Below are positions 1 through 13,300 of a stretch of DNA of 64,000 nucleotides, one piece after another. Origin of the DNA: Nipponacmea schrenckii (lineage: Eukaryota > Mollusca > Gastropoda > Lottiidae); assembly GCA_030562195.1 (NCBI GenBank), contig CM060200.1:20561023-20625022 (forward strand). The letters run 5' to 3'. The notes beneath the pieces were generated by a model. The model did no database searches and was not told where the DNA came from. It worked only from the letters and a program-made list of their open reading frames with translations. The stretch's first letter is position 1; the number at the start of each line of letters is the position of its first letter. A program made the translations under genes and the position numbers.

Positions 1-229
1 AAATATTCTTAGAATGTGATTTTTGAATGAGTTCCCATGGGATCTTTTTTATCGGAACATTTTCTTAATCATTTTATTAACAAATTCAATTCAAATCGTC
101 CCATTTCCATTGGATTTTGTTTTGTTAGAATATTGAAAGAGGCGATGTTTGTGGTGCATTGACATTTGCTTTTCAGAGCCTCAACAGAATTATTTTCAGG
201 GACACAGTTTCCTTGATACAAGATTATAT

Positions 230-850
230 AAGTAACGCACTGAAAATTTTAACCTGGTCAAGTATACAAGAGTATCTCAGTACAACTGAAAATTTGACAC
301 TGTCAGGTATACAAGAGTGTCTCAGTTAAGCCTGTCACTGTATACAAGATTATACAATTTAAATGAAAGTTTGAACCTGGTCAAGTATACAAGAGTGTCT
401 CAGTAGAACTCGAAATTTGGACATGTCATTGTATACAAGATTGTACAATTTAAATGAAAGTTTGAATCTGTCAAGTATACAAGAGTGTCTCAGTAAAACT
501 GGAAATTTGAGCCTGTCAGGTAAACAAGAGTGTCTCAGTAAAATTGAAAATTTGAGCCTGTCAGGTATACAAGAGTGTCTCAGTAAAACTGGAAATTTGA
601 GCCTGTCACTGTATACAAGATAATACAATTTAAATGGAAGTTTGAACCTGGTCAAGTATACAAGGGTGTCTCAGTAGAACTCGAAATTTGGACATGTCAT
701 TGAATACAAGATTGTACAATTTAAATGAAAGTTTGAATCTGTCATTTATACAAGAGTGTCTCAGTAAAACTGGAAATTTGAGCCTGTATAAAAGAGTTTC
801 TCAATAGAACTGAACATTTAAGCCTGTCATTGTATACAAGATTATTAAGT
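230..850. repeat. Minisatellite, about 45-bp unit
   Basis: Degenerate tandem array. The typical unit is about 45 bp and carries the cores GTATACAAGAGTGTCTCAGT and AAATTTGAGCCTGTCA. A second unit type contains ATACAATTTAAATGAAAG and recurs at intervals. Because 45 is a multiple of three, short open frames appear on both strands; I do not regard them as genes. The array lies upstream of the ammonium transporter. Bases 1-229 before it show nothing I can identify. Confidence 0.85.
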
Positions 851-2160
851 AAAGTAGATATACCTTGTGAGTGGTTGAAGTGGAGAAAATATATAATATT
901 GTAGTATAAAAGGATCAATATAATCTATAGACTTTATCATTTTATTTAATTATAGTTTTAGGTGTCCTTTGATGCACTATTTACTTGTTATCATTTCTTC
1001 CAATTTGTGCCAGTGACTTACCACTAAGAGATTTTTTTTTGTATTAATCAAGTGTGATATAGTTTACCGCTATAAAAAGTGTGATATTTTTAAAACTCAG
1101 TAATTTACTTTACTAAATGATTTATGACTAACGTGACACGCATCAAAGGTACAAATCGATAATTTTGCGGAAGCTTGCGTTGTAATGATACAAATATAAA
1201 AATAAAAGGTATTATGCTTTTAGATTTGAATTTCTGTGATTTCCTGTCTCAGTTTTACGTGACATTGTTTGAAATAATATGATTCCCAACAAACTGAAAT
1301 CACCAACGCCTATCTTCTAAAGTGACAAAATATCTGGTTCAAGGAGATCTATTGTACACGTGTGTTCTTCTAAACAGACCTTTTGGATTGACTTGATCTT
1401 ACATTAATCGGATACCGGTATCAACCAGAAGCTGCCAACAATTTGGTTAATATTATCGAACCTTTCAACCTTTCATTTTTAATTCGAAGTAACAATTTAG
1501 TTAACAGTAAATGTAAATGTCTTAAACTTATAATCCTGAGTAAGGTGGTGAAAGTGGAAAGTATTTTTTTTAATTGAGCTCGCTGTTTGCTACAGGAAGA
1601 TTTGGAGAAACAATTTGTTTTAATGTATTGAATGTTTAGAATGAACTTCCGGTAACATCATTTGGATATTGCCTACAAGCTGCCAGCAAAAAAGATTCCA
1701 TTATTTGCTGCAGAAAGATTTGAAGTAATAATTTGGTTCTAAGCATAAGATAAAACAACTCACAAAGTATTTGTAGCTACGTGTTGTAGGATGCGCTGGC
1801 TAATTCCAAATGACCACGGAGATTGCGTAGGTGTGTTATTATTGCACCATATTTATTAACAATTATCTGAATTATACATCAGTGGAATTATGAGAAACTA
1901 GTAACCAAATCTGTAGGAAATGGTAGTCTTCGTAAATAACCTCTATATACTGACATACTTAAACATTTAAATAGAATATAGGTTGCGAAAAAACTATATG
2001 AATATTCAATGGACGTTATTTTAAATACCACAATATGATTATTGAAATCAGTGTTTACTAAAGCAAATCATGTTTAACCATTCTCAATTCATTAGACATT
2101 CAATGATAAGAATCATTCAAATGGTGCAAAACAAATACTGATTCTCCAGATACTACGTTC
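851..2160. other. AT-rich sequence upstream of the first AMT exon
   Basis: I see no coding exon, RNA gene or clear element here. It should contain a promoter and 5' UTR if the first exon at 2161 is used, but no convincing TATA box or initiator can be assigned by eye. Confidence 0.4.
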
Positions 2161-2287
2161 ATGATGGTTTTATGTAATGAAACGGGGATCAGTGGTCGTC
2201 AATTCTGGGAATGTTCTACGGATGATCCATCTGCAGACTCAATATGGATTCTTACCAGTACTTTTATCATTTTCACCATGCAGTCAG
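2161..2287 (+). CDS. Alternative (or relic) first coding exon of the ammonium transporter, copy A
   Basis: Open frame from ATG at 2161 (a second ATG follows at 2164) to a GTAGGT donor at 2288. It encodes 42 residues ending STFIIFTMQS plus one base of a Gly codon. Copy B (7316-7451) ends STFIVFTMQS at the same phase, so either copy can splice in frame to the exon at 10703 and complete the AMT motif MQSGFGLLESG. The last 15 residues align closely between copies while the N-terminal parts differ. Copy A has an N-glycosylation sequon (N6-E-T) and two cysteines (C5, C18), as expected for an extracellular Amt N-terminus. With this exon the protein would be 618 aa. No second copy of the downstream exons lies between A and B. 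It is therefore either an alternative first exon with its own promoter or the remnant of a deleted tandem gene. Confidence 0.75.
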
Positions 2288-2589
2288 GTAGGTGTCCTTA
2301 AGTGGCAACTTATATTTTAATTGATAAGAAACGGGGGACGGGAAAGTAGGCCACGTATTCTCGAAGCGATAGGACATACCTGAATCAGTATTAGATGATA
2401 AGAACCTACGACATCAAAGCGCTAAGATCGTTCCAAAAATACTGGGGCAGGATCATCCGAGTGTAGGAGAGTTGCTCTGAGGACAGTTATAGTATCTCAC
2501 GTAACAATAAAAGATCTTCGCGTAGAAATGAATAGAAATACAAAGACAATTTGAAAAAAGGTTAAAGGGCTAAATTGTATGTTATTATT

Positions 2590-3280
2590 GCTATTATATT
2601 ATTATTAGGTCATTAGACGACTAAAGTCAAGGCAGCTTAAATATCAACCGTTCTTCGAGCCCGGTTTACGTTTTTTCGGCGAGCTTTCAGACAAACATTA
2701 AAGTTAAGCCAGCTTGGCCAAATCTGGAAAAGTAATCGGAGAGTTCAGAGGTCAATATATCATCACGCGTGCGCATATAACTTGTATGGAGAAACCTATA
2801 CTTAGTCCGCTAATTCATTTGCCATCTATTTCCATGTTAAATCACAAAATTCAACCTTCTAGAACTTTTTCCAGAAATCTCGTTGAAAACTTTCTTATAT
2901 GCCACATGAAAGCCAGGCCAATACTTGGTTTCTGTACAAAAATCCAATATAGCATGACCATGAAAATTTTGAACTAAACAAAATGAAAGTAAACCACTAC
3001 ATTTTATCAACATCCGCTTGACTGTCACTGCACACAAAACCACTATTTTTAGAAATAACCTTCCGCCAATTAAATTTCTCATTATCTCAGAAATTCTGAA
3101 AGAAAATGCAATTTCAGACATCAAATTTCAAATCTAGACCAAAAATTAGTCCAAAATGGGCATGCAAACACCCCCAAAGGAAGGGAGAAAGAGGATTTCT
3201 AAAAAAAGAACGGACTCAATTCGTATACAATCATTAGCATAAAATGTTTTAGTGGTCCGAGTCCATAGATACTAGAAATT
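2590..3280. other. AMT upstream/intron sequence with an isolated minisatellite-like unit
   Basis: Non-coding. An isolated stretch at about 2778-2805 (ACTTGTATGGAGAAACCTAT) resembles the unit of the array that begins about 500 bp further on, so the array sequence may have arisen from this region. The short open frames here (2714-2977 plus, 2837-3124 minus) lack protein-like features. Confidence 0.4.
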
Positions 3281-4545
3281 TGTTATTGGTTAAAACTTGT
3301 ATATAAAGACACCTATGCAAGAAACTGGAACTTTGACATTGGTTAAAAGAAACCTATGCAGATTATGTGCATATTTGTGTTACTAAATCCTAAACAAACA
3401 TAGACACTAGAAATTTTCATTGGTTATAACTTGTATAAGGAAACCTATACATAGACATTGGTACTTTGTCATTGGTTATAACTTGTATAAGGAAACCTAT
3501 ACATAGACACTAGAAATTTGTCATTGGTTATAACTTGTATAAGTAAACCTATACATACAGAGACTAGAAATTTGTCTTTGGTTATAACTTGTATAAGGAA
3601 ACCTATACATACAGAGACTAGAAATTAAATTGGTTATAACTTGTATAAGGAAACCTATGAATAGACACTAGAAATTTGTCCTTGGTTATAACTTGTATAA
3701 GGAAACCTATGAATAGACACTAGAAATTTGTCATTGGTTATAACTTGTATTAGGAAACCTATACATATAGAGACTAGAAATTAAATTGGTTATAACTTGT
3801 ATAAGGAAACCTATACATATAGAGACTAGAAATTTGTCATTGGTTATTACTTGTATTAGGAAACCTATACATAGACATTGGAACTTTGTCATTGGTTATA
3901 ACTTGTATAGGGAAACCTATACGTAGACATTGGAACTTTGTCATTGGTTATAACTTGTATAAGTAAACCTATACATAGACATTGGTACTTTGTCATTGGT
4001 TATAACTTGTATAAGGAAACCGATACATATAGAGACTAGAAATTAAATTGGTTATAACTTGTATAAGGAAACCTATACATATAGAGACTAGAAATTTGAC
4101 ATTGGTTATTACTTGTATAAGGAAACCTTTACATAGACACTAGAAATTTGGCATTGGTTATAACTTGTATAAGAAAACCTATACATAGACATTGGAACTT
4201 TGTCATTGGTTATAACTTGTATAAGGAAACCTATACATAGACATTGGAACTTTGTCATTGGTTATAACTTGTATAAGAAAACCTATACATAGACATTGGA
4301 ACTTTGACATTGGTTATATCTTGTATAAGGAAACCTATACATAGACATTGGAACTTTGTCATTGGTTATAACTTGTATAAGTAAACCTATACATAGTCAT
4401 TGGAACTTGTATGAAGAAACCTATGCATATAGTCATTAGAAATTTGTTATTGGCTAGAACATGTATAAGTAAACCTATACATAGACATTGGAGCTTTGTT
4501 ATTGGGTCGTTGTTTAATATAAGTATAAAAAATAAACACCTATGA
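3281..4545. repeat. Minisatellite, 52-bp unit
   Basis: About 22-24 copies of a 52-bp unit with the cores CATTGGTTATAACTTGTATA and AGGAAACCTATACATAGACA. Spacing is exactly 52 bp in the most regular part (4204 to 4256). A shorter variant carries AGAGACTAGAAATTAAATTGG, and the variants are interspersed, which suggests unequal exchange or gene conversion between units. The array sits between the two AMT first exons. Confidence 0.9.
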
Positions 4546-7315
4546 ATAGACATTTCTTATATTTTAATCTTGTTATAACAATGGTTACCAACAATAACAA
4601 ATATTGTTGTTGCTATTTAGTGCAGATACATGGTAAATTGTATTACAGTGAACAAACATCTAAGTGTTTTAATGCATCGCGTCCTTGTTATTCATTGATA
4701 ATTTAAAAGGGTCTTTGCTACTGTATAACGCGTTTGTTTTATTATAATACTTTTCTTTTGACTTTGAAATCTTCTGGAGGAAAGTCTCGGAGCTATATCT
4801 GAGCTTTATATCGTATTGGAATAACGCAGTCCAGTAATATGCTTAGAGCAGTGGCGGAGCTAGTTTTTCGAAACTGGGGATACAAATAGGGATGGAGTGA
4901 TACACTAGGGGGGTGAGGGCAACTATCGATAATAAATTCAAAATCTGACTACATTGTAGAGGCGGTATAATTATTAGCAATACTAATAAATAAGAAATTC
5001 TATATACATGTATTATTAACCTGTTAATTATGACATATACTCTCCTTTATTAATAATTGTCTCATGGAAACCAACCTAGGCAGGTTAATTCTAATACCTG
5101 TTCATACATGATTAGATTATGATAATTATTATCCTGTTAATATACAGCTAATATCATTCTAAAGTTCCAGCTCATCAGTAAATATCCGGTTATCCTGTTT
5201 AATGTACCGTTATATGTAATATTAATACTATTATATAGAAAGATGAGTGTGTAATGATGGTCGAAATGTTAACATGGGTAGATTCAGATTCATTTTGATG
5301 AAATTACAGACCAATAAACGTTTTGTGGTTATGTTTTTTGGGTGACACCACTTATCATCTACAATCTTACGAAATCATCACTCAAAGTATAATCCACATC
5401 GATTTAATGTTGATCCAATCAAATATTTTGTTCCAGACGATATTTACCTACTGTAATAGGGATTGTGGGTGATTGTAACTATCTTGTATATATTGGTGTT
5501 TTTTTGACTTTACCTTGATCGGAAATCTTATTTCACAGGAAAAATTAGGATTCGGCAATTTTCATTGATTTTCCAACCTCCTCCAGCAATTGGTGTGCCA
5601 ATCGCCACGCTCTTGTTATTTTTATATCTTGAATACAGACTGAGCGAGAAGTGTAAAGTAAGTTTGTTTCAGAGATATAAAAATCATTTACTTGTTAAAT
5701 AGAAGAAATATTTTTATATCTAAGTGATGTTTTCTGAGAAAATACAACGTGCTTCTAGGTTTTGGTTCTTGTTGTGGGTTCTCAATCTCAATCCTTAACT
5801 CCCTTACCACCCTGGCTTATACATACCTTTCAAAATATAATGAAGACAAATAACCGAGTTATGCATGATCTCAAAGTGTAGGATATTATAGTTATTAAAC
5901 AATTAATGATTACCATTGGACTAAGCACTTAAGGTTTTGTTGCCTTTGTATGTATGATGGAAAATGTAAATGTATAGCCATTGACATTAGAATTATGCGT
6001 TTGTCTCGTCTCTTTTTTACAGAACATGTCTAATGCAATTTACATATTCATTAACAATATAATTGAGCATCTATTTACTAAACGCTTCGAAAGGAGCACT
6101 TGTTTCAGGCTGTTAACACATTACAATATTACACTATCATAGTATCTACTTGGGACATAGACCAATGTTTCTATACGAGAGTATATCTTAAACACCTTCA
6201 ACTATGAAATATGTAATCCGATTTTCATATATAGTTAGCAATGGAGGCAATTCGATCAGAACAACGGATATAAAAACGTGTTCTTTACAGCTCATCTAAT
6301 CCTAGGAGTTGCTCAAATGCCAAACGAAAAGATCTAATTAAAGTTCTACATAAAACCTTTCATTTTAAACAAATAGATAACCGAAGATGTACAATGTGTT
6401 GAAAAGAGCGCAGAAACGTTTCAGAACGTATCACAAAAAGTTTTCAGAGAAATTCTACGATCATTCACGAATGATCAATAGTAAAATCCAAAAGCTTACA
6501 TATCATTTTTAGCAACTTATGAGTCATAAAATGCCTAGTTTAAGAAAAACCTCAATCGTTTGACTAAAAATGGAATAGCGTAAATGTTATTGTCCCCATA
6601 GACCTACTAATAAACAAATTTTGTGGATACCTACAAACACACTACGAGACGAAAAATAACCATGTGACCAAGGAGATTTTGTTCCCGGAAGTGACGGGTA
6701 CAAACTGGAAATCACCTCAGTGTTTTTATTTCGAATATTTCTGACATGAACGTGGAAAATATTTAGATAGTACGTAAAGCGAAAGCGATAATTTTTAGCA
6801 TATTTGGCATTATGAATATACTTCAGCAAAAGTGATAGATAATAACCGTTATTAACAGACAAATGGAATTCTTTCAGCTTGTTAAGTAGATACTGTATGA
6901 TTTTAGTTTCTAAAACAACTAGTGAAATAATAAAAAACACCCAATAACTTATCGACGTTTGGTTCTATTGAAGATTTGACGGAATATACTTCATAAATAT
7001 TGAAGCAGGTTCTACAAAGTAGTGAAGAGTAAGAGGTATTTTTATATTTCACAGTTGGATTCAGTTCTACTCAAAGAGGGAAAATCAACCCAATGGATTT
7101 ATTGGTGTTAATTTTGATATTCCAGCGCTCTTTTGAAATCTTAAGTTGATAGTGCTTCGATATTTAGTTCACCCGTCGGCAAAACTCGTTGGCAATTTCA
7201 ATGATGAATATGGAACGTTAAATGGATGCTGTAGGCCGGTTATGATGGAACGAGATGACAAATCAATTGCAAAGTGCCTAATTCAAAACATGACATTTAG
7301 CCTAGAGGTGAATGC
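4546..7315. other. AT-rich sequence between the two AMT first exons
   Basis: No exon, RNA gene or clear transposon was found. A minus-strand open frame of 117 codons at 6587-6940 has no recognisable domain and no clear splice context. The promoter of AMT copy B should lie in the last few hundred bases. An in-frame stop (TAG at 7298) precedes the ATG at 7316. Confidence 0.4.
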
Positions 7316-10300
7316 ATGGACATTTTGAATATGAGTAACTGCCAAAATGGCACTGTGGATCTACATTTTGGTGCAGGCCAATGTGAGGACCATTCTTCTG
7401 ATTCAACATGGATCTTGTCTAGTACTTTTATTGTTTTTACTATGCAATCAGGTAAGTGTCTTATTCCATTGAATGTGCATCTTTTTTTTAAATTTTTCTT
7501 TTGCTTTTTTTTCTATAATAATAAAACATTAAGTATAACATTCTATTTTGGATAAGATTTCAATTATTTTAAATGCAAGTTTCTTCTGGGAGTCATCCTT
7601 TTATAGTATGGTATAGCTATGCCTAATTAAAACTAATCGATTTTTCTCCTTAGTACTCGTTTGACTTGGTTTTTCCACATATTTGTGTTTTTACTCCAGG
7701 CAGACATAATAGGTTTGACGTTAATCATGTCATTTTGCATATTTTATTCAAGCCTATTTGATTCATGTAGTTCAATTTAAAGAATACAACATTTTGCTTG
7801 ATCTTCCGAAACGACACATTCATAAACACATTTTTTTATCAGTTACATGTACTAATTTTTCGATTTTCGAGTTGCCTTAAGCTTAATCATAGAGTTGGAT
7901 GCAGTCGTTTTTCAAGGTAGTTGAAGTTTTCTCTTCTAGTCCGTTACAGTTGTTGAAGTTCATTGAGTTGGTTGCAGTTTACTCAGCGAGTTGGTTGCAG
8001 TTCGCTCATCGATTTGGTTGCAGTTTATTTACCGAGTTGGTTCCAATTTACTCATTGAGATGGTAGCAGTTCACACATATAATTGGTTTCAGTCGATCCA
8101 TCGAACTTGTAGTTGCCAATTTATCGAGTCAGTTGCGAACGAAATCAATGCAGCCGACTTATGGACAATCAATTTTTTTTTACTAGTTAATAGTGGCTTA
8201 CTGACCCAGCAAAGTGATTGTCAAGCAGATCAAATTTCCTGAAAACAATGCCATTTTGTGAGATGGTGAAAACAAAATTGCATTACTTTAGATATTGCTA
8301 ATGTAATTGAATTAACCTATCGGGTGCGTTACGGCTGCCAAATCATATTTCGGTTGCAATGTCATGAACAGCACCCCTCCCCCACCCCCACCCCTTTTGC
8401 CACCTTTACTTTCCAAGTTTAATTTCTTTATATTGTATAGTAACAAATGACATTGTGTTATTGTTCATATCATGTCTTGAAATTCCTACGAATACGCAAT
8501 TTAATTTCCGGGGTTATAATTAGTAAAGATTTCAAGTATAATTAGTATGCTAATTGGACCGGATATGACGTCAATGAATGGATTCTTTCCTGATGTCTGT
8601 TATTTCAGATAGCGTGCTGCATAATAATCATAGCTGGTTAACAACAATGATTGGGTATTATAATGTGAGACCTATATCAGGTTGCCCGTTCGGTGTGAAA
8701 TTGGATTATGTCACACACAAAGCAGACCTTGACTTAGATTCTTGAAACTTCCGAGTACACGTATGGTTAGATCTAACACGTGGTTTGTTAAAAAGGTTGT
8801 CTCCATTGCATCCATTGTGGGGCAATGGGCATTTCATGATAAACGATGCAGTTTAGCCTTCCTTGTTATTTTTCATCACCAGTTAAGCGACGTCTTCAGA
8901 GGCAGTTTGATTAACAGAAAGGCAGCTTGTACCTTTTGAATGATTCCGCGGGTTACAAGTTAATTTAATTGTGGTGTTGGCTTTTGAAGCTTTGAATCAC
9001 TTATACCTTTTTGGAAATTACCTTTTCCCCTAAGTCCATAAGGTTTGCCTTTTTTTTCCACCATATATCTACGGAATTACCATATCATAAATGACTAACA
9101 ACTTATGCCCAGGACCATACAAAGGACATTGAATTGACTTAGAGATGGGTCTTAGAATGTGAAAAAATTTTCGGCACCAAGGACCTAAATGAACTCACTA
9201 GGTGGGTCACTGTTAATTGAGTCGAATTGAATAATCGTTTTCACAAATGCAGATTATAGCAAAATGTATGACCAGGATAAGATCAATCCCTTAAACGGAA
9301 CAAAAATTAACCTAGTTCGTGTTAATGAAAGATCATTCACATTTAACAATATAAGGTGGCAGTTAATTTCCATCTAAAATACTATCTAATGTTAAAATCA
9401 ATAACATTTTCTTAACATAAAATTTTTAGCGGAAATATCTGATAAAGTAGATAGGTGACAAATCCTTTTCACATAATAAAATTAAGCACGGTATTTAATT
9501 TAGATGTTAAAACATTTAAACTTTATTGATACTAATCGATATCTATAATGGTTCCCGTATGTTTTATTACAAAGATATATGGCCAAGGTTGTGCCTGAAT
9601 CATAATATGAAGCACATAATTTTAGATGCAACAGAAAGGACAAACGTCATTATACGTTTAAGGTGGACTCAGGTTGATGACCATTTCTTCGCAGTCAACA
9701 TGAGTTCATACCGGGAAAACACCAAACTACAAGCAAGTATATTATGATCAACTGCATGGTTGCAGATTTAATGATGGCTCAATATAACGATGATTCGATA
9801 CATCTTGATGAGAAATGTCACGTTTTTCGTATGCGTTTTGATACTCGACGACACTGGGCATACCAATCACATCTGACATCATCCGAATGCAGAAGACAAA
9901 GAAAGTTGAAGATTCATTCGTGAACTTTAACGAGATAACAGTAAGCTGTCAACAATAAATTTCTATCAATATTATTTACTAGACAGACTCTCAATAATTA
10001 TAGTCGTAAATAACTTGAAGTGTAATTATTCTTTTGTCTATTAACCTATATCGATAGTCATATCGTTTCTATTTTGTCGCGAAAGGTATCGTAGGCTATT
10101 GTTTCATGAACACCCCGGCATTGCTATCATTCCTGTATATAACAGCGATAATGTAGCTGTAATTAAAATAATTGTTCGTCCATTATACTTTTCTTTAGAT
10201 CACAGACTTTCATGAGGAAGTAACCTGAAAATGGCAAATGAGAGGAAATTTTCGGACATGATTACTAGTATTTAGTTTCTTTGAAATATTGCTGATCATA

Positions 10301-13300
10301 TTTTCTAGCTTTCAATTCCCTTCAAATGGAATTTTTCAAAACATGAACAGCCTTTTTACCCATGGTAGTGCGACAGAAATAACAATTGGTTACTAGGAAG
10401 ATGCTTTACAGTTTTAAGAAAATATTACAACGAATGACATCATAATGTTTGACACACTGTGAAATATTGTCTGCAAATATAACATGTTAATACCAAGCAG
10501 CACAGTTGCCAAATAATCCCGGTAAAAAATACATTAAGCCGTATTTCCACGGGTACCTGTAAAATTGACCTGGACGGCTCGTTATTATTTTGGTTCCTTG
10601 ATAACATTTACTGTTAACCCACCTATGTAACAACTTAGATGCAACTGTAAGAATTAGTATATACTACGCAATTCGAAAATAAGAAAACTTTTCTCTTTGC
10701 AGGTTTTGGATTGTTGGAGAGTGGATCGGTATCAGCTAAAAATGAAGTTAATATTATGGTAAAAAATGCTGTGGATGTTATTTGTGGTGGATTGACCTAT
10801 TGGATGTTTGGTTACGGTTTTAGCTTTGGTGATGATGAACCATGGACAAATCCTTTCTGTGGTTGGGGAAAATTCTTTGTCAAGGCTAGCGAAGAGGAGC
10901 TTGGTTGGGTTTATTCTAAATTCTTCTTCCAAGCTTCTTTTGCAACGACTGCGACTACCATAGTTTCGGGTATGTAAACTTGTAAAGATGGTTTTAGAGC
11001 ATTTTTTTTTATATGATTCATGATAAAGCCTGATCTGACTGGGATGTCAATTGTCACTCCCTTTTGTAATCAATTTCGCATGCTAACATCGTGAACACAA
11101 TGTGATAATCTGTAAAATTCAAGTATATGTAAATATTTTTTAAGACTAAAGATCAATATGAATGTTAAAGATAATAATAATTACTAGATTAAATTATCCT
11201 TAAACCATCACTATGACAATCTTTTCGTTACGCTCACAATCTTAAACAAATATGGATGACATTTTCATTAAATAACGAAAACCAATATTGGCGATCTTAA
11301 CAGCATATAAAAGTCTAAATATATAGTTACTTGCTGATAGAACACAATTTCAGCTATTGTCCATACTGGAAATAGAATAGTATCATTGATCTTCGTCATT
11401 CCCTCGCCCTCATGCGCAGGTAGAAGTAAACTCTTATATTAAACTCGCTATCCGTTTGACCAATCATACTTTAGTCTTAGAAACGAGAATTTTCTTTTAG
11501 ATAAGCTATCAGTAGTAATGATCACAGCTCAACCTCGAAAATCCGATCATTCTAATTCTTGTGTGTCCAGAATTTCATCTTTTCTTTAGACTCTGAAACT
11601 GCCACTTTCACTCTGAGATTCCTTTTGACTATACAAAACCTGTTTTAAGCAACCAGTCAAGGGAAGTGGCTTGATGTGGTGCTTAATACATGTGGCTGTT
11701 GAATACAGGTGGAGGAAGCAGGGCTGTTGATTTATTTTTTCCCAAGTTGTATCCAACTGTAAAATATATTTCAATGCCATAAATGTTTAGTTATATTCAT
11801 CATAATTGAGACTTCAATTTTCTGAACATACTGTCATACATAACATTTAATATTTTTTACGAAGTTAAAATGCTGATTTTAAGATAACTTTCACCGACGA
11901 TGTACTTCCGGTTAAACATGAGACAAACGAAGTGTTTTTGAATGACACCAATACTGAGAAAAACGACGGTAAAAATGTTTCTCGTGGTCGTTCCGATTTG
12001 TCTATAAATAGTAACTGTTTCATATCCTAGTAGTAAGCAGAAAAGAACGATAAAACTTTTATAATTACGCACATTTTTTGCAAGGAATAGGAAAATTTCA
12101 ATAGTAAATAACCTGCCAATGACATTTAATTAAACTTTCTGTGAACTTTGTAACTGTTAAAAAGAAGAATTCTCAATGACCTGTCAAACTATCATCGCCA
12201 AGAAATCTAATATGTGAGGGCCCACATTTTCTTCGTCATGTTAACGTTGTTCCGCGCATGTTTACATGTCAATATCCAATATGATGCTTTATAAGTAAAT
12301 GTCAGGATTAAGATTAAAAGATTAAGTAATAAAAAAAAGCCGACACATGACTAAGAAGTCAAGGTCAATTGAACATCGTGGATTCAATCTGATTGTATTT
12401 CACCCGTCAATTGGTCGTTAATTGACAGGATTATATGACCGCCCGGGATAAAACTGATTGACCGTTAGTGCGTTTGACAGGTTGGTGCTAAATACAGGTA
12501 AATTTAATTGAAAATCGCATGGGAGGATATTTGAATGACCGTTAGAGCAGGGTCACGCTGAATAGAGGTGACCGCATGACCAGTATTGACTAAGTTGAGG
12601 TTCTTTCTCTCTTATAAAGACATAATGTAAAAAATTGGGGAATTTTATATATTATGAGATTCTGTGTTCTGTCATCTTTCAGGTGCAATGGCAGAAAGGA
12701 CGAAACTAGAATCGTATATAATATTTTCCATGCTAAATACATTTGTATATTGTTTTCCGGCACATTGGGTATGGGGACCAAAAGGTTGGCTGCAGGAGAT
12801 GGGTGTGGTTGACATTGCAGGAGCGGGTCCTGTCCATATGGTTGGTGGTTTATCCGGCCTGGTAGCAACTATTGTTCTCAAGCCACGTCATAACCGATAT
12901 AAAAAGAAAAAGATGCCTCAAATGGGATCGCCTACAAATGCTTTATTGGGAATGTTCATGTTGTGGTAGGTATTGTTTCTTGTACGGTAACAGGACATAG
13001 ACATCGTGTTAACGAGTCTTGAGATATTTAACACTCAGTTATAAGTTGATAAATAATCCATTGTAACTTCATAATAAATTTGATAAAGGTATTTAAAAAT
13101 AATAATCACGTGCCAAACGGTAACCTGTTAAACATGTAAAGAGGCTTGCACTTAATGATATAAGGACCTATCATAACAGAGGTAGAGAAAGCCTTATGGA
13201 AGCTGCCGAGCTTCGCCGAAACACAAGATCATCAGCAACAGGACGTGTAAGAAAATGTTCGTCATCATCTGGACTTGATGGCAGATTCAATTTGTTTTTT

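Noticed and set aside
359..655. Overlapping open frames on both strands
   Set aside because: Translations of the 45-bp minisatellite; no independent evidence for coding.
3281..4545. CRISPR-like regular repeats
   Set aside because: Units are contiguous, without unique spacers, in a eukaryotic genome; it is a minisatellite. The same applies to the other arrays.
4850..4925. GTGGCGGAGCTAG-type sequence recalling the end of a transposon
   Set aside because: Only a short stretch is suggestive; no matching inverted end or target duplication could be found.
6587..6940. Minus-strand open frame of 117 codons
   Set aside because: No domain, no signal for splicing, AT-driven composition; not supported as a gene.
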